Position numbers and translations under genes: made by a program
In this document: positions 35,962-39,901 of the stretch, piece by piece
How the letters are laid out: each line of letters opens with the position of its first letter
Position numbering within the stretch: position 1 is the stretch's first letter
Notes under the pieces: model-generated
The model's database searches: none
Seen by the model: the letters and a program-made list of their open reading frames with translations, nothing else
Told to the model about the DNA's origin: nothing
Assembly: GCF_900141905.1 (NCBI RefSeq)
Contig: NZ_FQZF01000038.1
Coordinates: forward strand, 1-39,901
Source: Muricoccus roseus
GTDB lineage: Bacteria > Pseudomonadota > Alphaproteobacteria > Acetobacterales > Acetobacteraceae
Direction: 5' to 3'
DNA length: 39,901 bases

Positions 35962-36307
35962 GGGGGTTCTCCGGCATCTTGAGGGCTCCGGCGACAAGAC
36001 GCCGGAACTCAAAACCGTCAGCGCGGTCCTGCCAGCGGCGGAGCTTGCCGTCCTGGTAAGTGGCGGTCACCGGGCGCTCCGACCGGTAGAAGCTCACCGT
36101 TCCGTCTGGGTTATCCGTCCACACGAAGCCGAAAGCCTCAACCGGGGTCGCGTGCGTCCCGGTCATGCCATCATAGGTTGGCTTGATGCCTCGCCGGTCG
36201 AGGTAGCAGTAGCCGACCCCCGGCACCCACTGGCAGACCATCCTGGGCTCAGGAGCGTCGCAGTCATTGATGATGACGTAGCGCGTCGGTTTCATCTTCT
36301 CGCTCAC
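35954..36307 (-). CDS. Hypothetical phage-type protein, 117 residues
   Basis: MKPTRYVIINDCDAPEPRMV follows a possible upstream GTG. I place the start at GTG 36305-36307, which overlaps the previous stop (GTGA) and has GGAGG six bases upstream; ATG at 36295 is the alternative. Segments WVPGVGYCYLDRRGIKPTYD and AFGFVWTDNPDGTVSFYRS look beta-rich. Function unknown. Confidence 0.6.
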   Translation of the reverse strand: MSEKMKPTRYVIINDCDAPEPRMVCQWVPGVGYCYLDRRGIKPTYDGMTGTHATPVEAFGFVWTDNPDGTVSFYRSERPVTATYQDGKLRRWQDRADGFEFRRLVAGALKMPENPHA

Positions 36308-36531
36308 CCCACCACCTCCCCGCCCTCGGCGGCATCGGGACTGCGGGGCGGGGGCGGGAGGGGCATCCACCATAGGGGCTTCCACTCCTTGTTGCCCGGC
36401 ACGCGCAGCCAGTCTCTCGTCATGGACGAGGGTGCGAACCACCACGTCCGGTACACATGCCCGCGCGCGTCCATGCCGATGATCTCTGTGTAGTCGGTCG
36501 GCGCCGTCTCTATCGGCTTCCAATTGCTCAT
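36304..36531 (-). CDS. Small phage protein with WKPIETAP motif (DUF551-like)
   Basis: 75 residues. MSNWKPIETAPTDYTEIIGM and VYRTWWFAPSSMTRDWLRVP match a short domain frequent in phage and prophage proteins, where W-x-P-I-x-T-A-P opens the fold. Function unknown. Start ATG 36529-36531; the AGGGGG ribosome site ends 9 bases upstream. Confidence 0.65.
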   Translation of the reverse strand: MSNWKPIETAPTDYTEIIGMDARGHVYRTWWFAPSSMTRDWLRVPGNKEWKPLWWMPLPPPPRSPDAAEGGEVVG

Positions 36532-36728
36532 TGGCGCCATCCCCCTTTCACCATCCGCACCGCGCCCGGCATCTTCCCGCCGCCCGCGTGCTTGGCGCAG
36601 CCTTCATAGTTGTGGTCGGTCCCGCCGCAGTAGGTGCAGCGCAACTGCGCGTGCCGAACTGATCCACCCCATGTCTTCGGGCAATGGCTGATCGGGTGCA
36701 GGGGTGACCCGCAGTAACCGCACCTCAT
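36528..36728 (-). CDS. Small protein with two CCHC zinc knuckles
   Basis: 66 residues. Two perfect CX2CX4HX4C motifs: C3-x2-C6-x4-H11-x4-C16 and C31-x2-C34-x4-H39-x4-C44 (within CGYCGSPLHPISHC and CTYCGGTDHNYEGC). These are retroviral-type zinc knuckles that bind single-stranded nucleic acid, unusual in bacterial proteins but met in phage small proteins. The linker and tail are basic (KMPGAVRMVKGGWRQ), which fits RNA/DNA binding. It overlaps both neighbours by 4 bp. Confidence 0.75.
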   Translation of the reverse strand: MRCGYCGSPLHPISHCPKTWGGSVRHAQLRCTYCGGTDHNYEGCAKHAGGGKMPGAVRMVKGGWRQ

Positions 36729-36946
36729 GACGCCTCTCCCTTGAACGAGAACTCGCGGATGCGGCCGGTCCAGAAGTCCTGCGCCTTAGCTGCCGCCTCG
36801 CAATCCGCCTCCGTCTGACCGTAGGTGACGACGTGCACGCGCTCCCCGTCCCAGCCGATCAGGAGGCATTGCTTCAGGTCGAATTGGTCCGCCACCTTCT
36901 TTGCAGCAGAAACGGGGATGCGGTGCTGCGCTCGCTGTTCACCCAC
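36725..36946 (-). CDS. Hypothetical phage-type protein, 73 residues
   Basis: Starts at a GTG (36944-36946). It reads IPVSAAKKVADQFDLKQCLL then IGWDGERVHVVTYGQTEADC, with a strand-helix pattern seen in small phage proteins of this sort (WDGERxHVVTYG). No function known. It overlaps the zinc-knuckle gene by ATGA. Confidence 0.65.
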   Translation of the reverse strand: MGEQRAQHRIPVSAAKKVADQFDLKQCLLIGWDGERVHVVTYGQTEADCEAAAKAQDFWTGRIREFSFKGEAS

Positions 36947-37193
36947 GGCTGATCTCCTCGGGCGCGGCGCCGAGAAGACGGCGAACCAATCGGTTTAACC
37001 AGCCCGTGCGCGGCGCGACCGGTACGTGCAGCACGATCTCGCCTCCAAGACGGGCGAAGGCCAGCGCACGAACCCTCGCCTCGGCGTCCTCAAAGGAAGT
37101 TGCCATGATCTCAATGGCCCACCGCCTTCCAAGGTAGCCATAATGGACCTCAAATGGGCGGTAGTGCCCATCGCCGTTCACACTCTGGTTCAT
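36939..37193 (-). CDS. Hypothetical phage-type protein, 84 residues
   Basis: MNQSVNGDGHYRPFEVHYGY then LGRRWAIEIMATSFEDAEAR. A beta-strand-rich N-terminus is followed by a helix, and the C-terminus is Arg-rich. Start ATG 37191-37193 with GAGGGAG upstream, overlapping the preceding gene by ATGA. No function recognised. Confidence 0.65.
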   Translation of the reverse strand: MNQSVNGDGHYRPFEVHYGYLGRRWAIEIMATSFEDAEARVRALAFARLGGEIVLHVPVAPRTGWLNRLVRRLLGAAPEEISRG

Positions 37194-37618
37194 GCTCCCT
37201 CCTCGGGCGCGGCGTCGGGGGCGAGGGCGGCTCGGATCATATCCTTGCGCTCGCGTTCCCACTGGACGATGTCCTCGCGCGTCGGCATCGGGCAGTCCGG
37301 CTGCGCGACGTTGTAAGCGACGTTCCCGGACTGGCGCTCGATCACCTCCAGCACCTCCCGCAGCCGCATCACCTCAGCTCCGGGCGCCGATGGGGCGGGG
37401 AGGGCGCGGAGGCGGTTCACCGCTTCCTGCAACGTGAGCGGGAGCGCGGTCTTGCCTGCGTTCTCCGCGCCGTCCGCCTCCTCGCTGTAAAGCCGCTCGA
37501 TGCGTTGGCAGAGAGCTTCTACCGCCTCCGCCTCGCCGCCCTGCGCCGGGGTGGGGGCTGCGGCGCGGTCCTCCATGACCTCCCGCAGCAGCTTGCCGTT
37601 AGGGTCGTTCTTCGCCAT
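37190..37618 (-). CDS. Distal part of a split phage gene
   Basis: 142 residues, MAKNDPNGKLLREVMEDRAA then AVEALCQRIERLYSEEADGA and a helical C-terminus (VMRLREVLEVIERQSGN). It is probably the body of a ~171-residue protein whose N-terminus lies in the adjacent frame: a perfect 20-bp tandem duplication (37599-37638) shifts the frame and also supplies this ATG. It may be expressed from its own ATG. The motif content is of unknown phage-protein type. Confidence 0.55.
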   Translation of the reverse strand: MAKNDPNGKLLREVMEDRAAAPTPAQGGEAEAVEALCQRIERLYSEEADGAENAGKTALPLTLQEAVNRLRALPAPSAPGAEVMRLREVLEVIERQSGNVAYNVAQPDCPMPTREDIVQWERERKDMIRAALAPDAAPEEGA

Positions 37619-37725
37619 TTAGGGTCGTTCTTCGCCATGCGGAGTGCCTTGTTCACGGCCTCGTAGCCGCGCGTTACCACGCCCGTCTCGTCCCGCTGCG
37701 AGGGGGAGGGTTCAGGATGCGTCAT
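37519..37725 (-). pseudogene. Proximal, frameshifted part of the split phage gene
   Basis: MTHPEPSPSQRDETGVVTRG then YEAVNKALRMAKNDPK, after which the frame degenerates into Arg-rich shadow. Removing one 20-bp unit restores one 172-codon frame (536-20=516 bases) reading ...KALRMAKNDPNGKLLREV. So the gene was intact before the duplication. Confidence 0.65.
37599..37638 (+). repeat. Perfect 20-bp tandem duplication splitting a gene
   Basis: Two adjacent copies of TTAGGGTCGTTCTTCGCCAT (37599-37618, 37619-37638). The minus strand carries an ATG in each unit. Confidence 0.95.
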
Positions 37726-38158
37726 GGGTGGGCTCCGGGGTGGGGGTGCTGCGGGCGCGGATGCGGTTGGCGATCATGCGGCCCGCAACGGCGCCGTCGT
37801 GATACGCAAGGGAGAGATCCAAATCTCCGTTGCGACGGCTCACCTCGGCCCGCTCGTTCATGTCCTTGATGTGCGCGTCACAGTCAGCGAGGCACGCAGC
37901 CCGCTCATTCTCCCGCTCCGCCTTCACCGCCTCCGCGACCTGGGCGGGGGTGATCGGGTAGAGGGGCGAGACGTAGGACCAGCCTTCGAGAAGGCCTCCC
38001 TGGTTGACGCGTGCGACGTAGGGGCGCCCGGCGATCTGCCACCATCCGTCACGGACTGAGGCGGTCCACTGTGCACCCGCAGCATCCCGCAGCAGATGCG
38101 CCGGCGCCCCTTCATGCTCCTCCGGCGGGCGACCGTTCCAGTTCGGGTGCGCGCTCAT
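37712..38158 (-). CDS. Hypothetical phage-type protein, 148 residues
   Basis: MSAHPNWNGRPPEEHEGAPA then HLLRDAAGAQWTASVRDGWW. The motif AGRPYVARVNQGGLLEGWSYV and the acidic/helical C-terminus (AVKAERENERAACLADCDAHI) are characteristic of accessory phage proteins, but I do not recognise a named family. Start ATG 38156-38158 with GGAGGAG upstream. It overlaps both neighbours. Confidence 0.65.
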   Translation of the reverse strand: MSAHPNWNGRPPEEHEGAPAHLLRDAAGAQWTASVRDGWWQIAGRPYVARVNQGGLLEGWSYVSPLYPITPAQVAEAVKAERENERAACLADCDAHIKDMNERAEVSRRNGDLDLSLAYHDGAVAGRMIANRIRARSTPTPEPTHDAS

Positions 38159-38577
38159 CCCTGCTCCTCCATCATCGCCGCTCTCGCACGCAGCGCGGCG
38201 GCGGCAAGCGCGAGCGCGGGGGTGGCGGCCTGCGCGTAGATCGAGACCATACCCGGCGCCCACACGGCCATCGTCATCCGGTCATTCGCGCCACGGTGGC
38301 GGGACCACTCGCCGCCCTCCGGCAACAGCGTCAGAGCGGCGTCCAGGCTGGAGGTGAAGTTGAGCGCGTGCGTGCTCACCCACTTCCCGGTCGTCCGGTT
38401 GACCCAGACCCGATCCTTCACAGGAGCCCAGGAGCCGTCGTCTTGCTCCTCCTCGGCGCCGATGTGACGCTCCTCGCGGTCGAACAGGGCGTGCATGATC
38501 GCCTCATCCAACTCCCTACTCGCCCCCTCGGCCGCCTCCAGCCGCGCCGCGAGATCACGATGCGCGGTGGGGGTCAT
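38155..38577 (-). CDS. Hypothetical phage-type protein, 140 residues
   Basis: MTPTAHRDLAARLEAAEGAS then RELDEAIMHALFDREERHIG. VNRTTGKWVSTHALNFTSS and LDAALTLLPEGGEWSRHRG form a pattern common in small phage proteins. Function unknown. Start ATG 38575-38577; a longer start at 38592 is possible. Confidence 0.65.
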   Translation of the reverse strand: MTPTAHRDLAARLEAAEGASRELDEAIMHALFDREERHIGAEEEQDDGSWAPVKDRVWVNRTTGKWVSTHALNFTSSLDAALTLLPEGGEWSRHRGANDRMTMAVWAPGMVSIYAQAATPALALAAAALRARAAMMEEQG

Positions 38578-38642
38578 GCGCCCGTCTCCCACGCATCGCC
38601 GCGGTCGTCGGCCGCCTCGCCGAAGCTCTCGATCTTGCCCAT
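38574..38642 (-). CDS. Microprotein, 22 residues
   Basis: ATG at 38640-38642 reads MGKIESFGEAADDRGDAWET then GA stop. ATGA overlap with the next gene and a GGGGGGTGAG ribosome site support translation. Acidic, no known function. Confidence 0.45.
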   Translation of the reverse strand: MGKIESFGEAADDRGDAWETGA

Positions 38643-38643
38643 C

Positions 38644-38733
38644 TCACCCCCCCACGAGCGCGAAGAGGGCGATGAGCAGCAGTAGGAAGCCTGCGTAGAG
38701 GATGCCGCCGCCGAGGATGTGGAGGAGGGTCAT
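38644..38733 (-). CDS. Microprotein, 29 residues, single membrane helix
   Basis: MTLLHILGGGILYAGFLLLL then IALFALVGG. It is almost entirely hydrophobic, one transmembrane segment. Its stop immediately precedes the ATG of the 22-residue ORF, and its ATG shares one base with the stop of the upstream gene (TGATG). It could be a membrane-active phage microprotein; no evidence for a role. Confidence 0.45.
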   Translation of the reverse strand: MTLLHILGGGILYAGFLLLLIALFALVGG

Positions 38734-38924
38734 CACCGCATCACTCCCCTGCTGAAGGCTGTGTTCATGAGGTATCGAATGTCCTCCGCGAGCTGGCGCG
38801 GCGGGCGGTGGTCCTTAGTGCGGAGCCACCTTTCGAGCGTATCCAGCGCCTCGCGGATGTGCGGCTCGTCGCGGATCGCAGGATCGAAGAACGGCGCCTG
38901 ATCCTCGGAAAGGGCGGGGGTCAT
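38733..38924 (-). CDS. Hypothetical phage-type protein, 63 residues
   Basis: MTPALSEDQAPFFDPAIRDE then PHIREALDTLERWLRTKDHR. Helical and charged, with no recognised domain. The stop overlaps the next start. Confidence 0.6.
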   Translation of the reverse strand: MTPALSEDQAPFFDPAIRDEPHIREALDTLERWLRTKDHRPPRQLAEDIRYLMNTAFSRGVMR

Positions 38925-39166
38925 GGGGTGGTCCGCCCCGACAGAAAGGCATCGAGCCGGCGGAGGCGCGCGATCTCCTCAGCCTTGCGGTCCAGTTCGC
39001 GCCAAGCCTGAGAAAGCTCGCGCTTGTAGCCGTCTAGGGCGCGGTCTCTTGCGCGCTCGCGGGCGTCATGCGCGGGGTCGAGACGCTTTGCCCACCACCG
39101 CAGCTTCATGGCGAGCCGGTAGCGCGGGTTCCGGTACCACCAGCGCCAAGACATGCGATCTTCCAT
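38921..39166 (-). CDS. Basic coiled-coil phage-type protein, 81 residues
   Basis: MEDRMSWRWWYRNPRYRLAM then a charged helix (AHDARERARDRALDGYKREL). Strong Arg/Glu periodicity suggests a coiled coil; the WWY-RNP start is basic. The start ATG at 39164-39166 has GGAGG seven bases upstream. Function unknown. Confidence 0.6.
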   Translation of the reverse strand: MEDRMSWRWWYRNPRYRLAMKLRWWAKRLDPAHDARERARDRALDGYKRELSQAWRELDRKAEEIARLRRLDAFLSGRTTP

Positions 39167-39231
39167 CAGACCGTCCTCCCCATCGCGGCGCAGAACGCGC
39201 CCCAGGCGGCGTGCATCGCCTTCTCCGTCAC
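39166..39231 (-). CDS. Microprotein, 21 residues
   Basis: GTG at 39229-39231 overlaps the previous stop (GTGA) and reads VTEKAMHAAWGAFCAAMGRT then V stop (TGATG overlap with the next gene). GGAGGA lies 6 bases upstream. Function unknown. Confidence 0.45.
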   Translation of the reverse strand: MTEKAMHAAWGAFCAAMGRTV

Positions 39232-39542
39232 AGCACTTCCTCCAGATCCTCGATGTGCGCCGTGAGGTCGGGCACGACCCGATCCACGCACGCGCAGAGC
39301 AGGTCCAGCGTCTCCACCGTGTCGTCGGTCTGATGGCCCCGCTGGAGCCGCGCGTTCGCGTTGCCCAGGGCGGTCTCCAGCTTGTCCACGAGCAGCGTGA
39401 GGGCGGCGTGCCGCTGGTTCGCGCGGGCCTGCGCCATCTCGTGATCGGCGTAGCTGTGGGGGGCGTTGGGGTAGACCTTGCGCCGGGACATGAGCGCCGG
39501 ATGCACAGGGGTCGCCGTCTCCGGGCGAACAGTCGCGTTCAT
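39228..39542 (-). CDS. Hypothetical phage-type protein, 104 residues
   Basis: MNATVRPETATPVHPALMSR then RKVYPNAPHSYADHEMAQAR and a helical C-terminus (CVDRVVPDLTAHIEDLEEVL). No named family. The ATG at 39540-39542 overlaps the truncated upstream gene (ATGA). Confidence 0.65.
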   Translation of the reverse strand: MNATVRPETATPVHPALMSRRKVYPNAPHSYADHEMAQARANQRHAALTLLVDKLETALGNANARLQRGHQTDDTVETLDLLCACVDRVVPDLTAHIEDLEEVL

Positions 39543-39598
39543 GGGGTCACCTCGTGCGTGTCGATGTTGGCGCGGATCACCTCGATGTTGAGTTTCGC
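39539..39598 (-). pseudogene. 3' remnant of a phage gene truncated by IS21
   Basis: Nineteen codons, AKLNIEVIRANIDTHEVTP, ending in a TGA that overlaps the next ATG. The frame runs into the IS21 end at about 39599, so the front of the gene was separated by the insertion. Confidence 0.6.
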
Positions 39599-39901
39599 TG
39601 AGAACTGACCCGGGGTTTTCATCGAGAACTGACCCGTGCAGGGATATGTCCCGCGGGCTGTGGCCGCGGGTCAAGCGGGTGCTTTGGCCCTCCTGTTCCT
39701 GGGTTCGGCCGAGCTGCTCCTGAACCGGAAACTGTCGTTGCCGGTCTCCAGGATGTGGCAGTGGTGCGTGAGCCGGTCGAGCAGGGCCGTGGTCATCTTA
39801 GCGTCGCCGAACACGCCGCCCCACTCGCTGAAACTCAGGTTGGTGGTGATGACCACGCTGGTGCGCTCGTAGAGCTTGCTGAGCAGGTGGAACAGCAAGG
39901 C
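39599..39901 (-). mobile_element. IS21-family insertion sequence, istB end
   Basis: The terminal sequence carries two copies of GAGAACTGACCCG (39600-39612 and 39624-39636, 24 bases apart), the multiple terminal repeats typical of IS21 elements, followed by the istB gene reading inward. The rest of the element (istA) lies beyond the window. Confidence 0.85.
39671..39901 (-). CDS. istB: IstB-type transposition ATPase, C-terminal 76 residues
   Basis: AAA+ ATPase helper of IS21 transposition; it selects targets and activates IstA. The visible part is [20 protein letters not shown] then [20 protein letters not shown] and [20 protein letters not shown], the conserved C-terminal half of IstB (sensor and arginine-finger region). 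The frame continues beyond 39901, so the gene is cut by the window. Integrity unknown. Confidence 0.9.
   Translation of the reverse strand, partial: ALLFHLLSKLYERTSVVITTNLSFSEWGGVFGDAKMTTALLDRLTHHCHILETGNDSFRFRSSSAEPRNRRAKAPA

Larger units (their letters stand above)
33642..39598. mobile_element. Integrated phage-like element, left arm
   Basis: Integrase and excisionase-like genes at the tRNA are followed by about eighteen short, mostly overlapping minus-strand ORFs, with almost no intergenic space. This is the early/accessory arm of a temperate phage or related island. No structural, replication or lysis gene is visible before the IS21 element at 39599. The right end lies beyond the window. 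Confidence 0.75.

Noticed and set aside
39000-39901. Right attachment site (copy of the tRNA-Lys 3' end)
   Set aside because: The tRNA T-arm/CCA sequence does not recur anywhere from 33642 to 39901, so attR is beyond the window.

Overview
The window is bacterial chromosome of very high G+C with almost gap-free coding. It carries a Tat-exported TRAP transporter, ilvB-ilvH-ilvC-leuA next to mreB-mreC-mreD-mrdA-rodA, and proteins of alphaproteobacterial type. I infer an alphaproteobacterium, most likely Acetobacteraceae (Roseomonas-like). This rests on gene content and order, not on a database search.

Layout. 1-1070 is a scar: the 5' part of an IS5-type transposase, then a visibly AT-richer remnant and a four-helix membrane protein gene. 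1203-4234 holds an ABHD10-like hydrolase and two glycosyltransferases (GT4, GT9). 4349-7194 is a complete TRAP transporter (DctP-DctQ-DctM). 7297-10922 holds a small secreted protein, a membrane-anchored TAXI-type binding protein, MscL and a DUF445 protein. 10973-12763 is a metal ABC operon behind a Zur-like palindrome. 13054-15390 holds a YqhA-like protein, a small unknown, a RidA protein and a K+-type channel. 15565-17726 is a sugar epimerase plus a sugar aminotransferase. 17996-19533 is a TauE/SafE exporter divergent from an ArsR regulator. 19808-21692 is serB and miaA. 21753-27047 is branched-chain amino acid synthesis (ilvB, ilvH, ilvC, leuA), with a leucine-rich leader ORF before leuA. 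27400-33465 is a glycine-zipper lipoprotein followed by the rod-shape operon. 33561-33636 is tRNA-Lys(CTT).

From 33642 an integrated element begins exactly at the 3' end of the tRNA gene: tyrosine integrase, excisionase-like protein, and about eighteen small, mostly overlapping minus-strand ORFs of phage early-region style. Several are microproteins of 21-31 residues and one has two CCHC zinc knuckles. One gene is split by a 20-bp tandem duplication. At about 39599 the element is interrupted by an IS21-type insertion sequence (istB end), which runs off the window.

The most unusual signal is a composite repeat of about 250 bp made of four hairpins. It occurs as four full copies and one partial copy, every one lying between convergent genes. 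Its stems show compensatory base changes between copies, which points to selection on a folded structure. The second notable signal is the leucine leader ORF in front of leuA, which looks like an attenuation control. No CRISPR array, rRNA or replication origin was seen.
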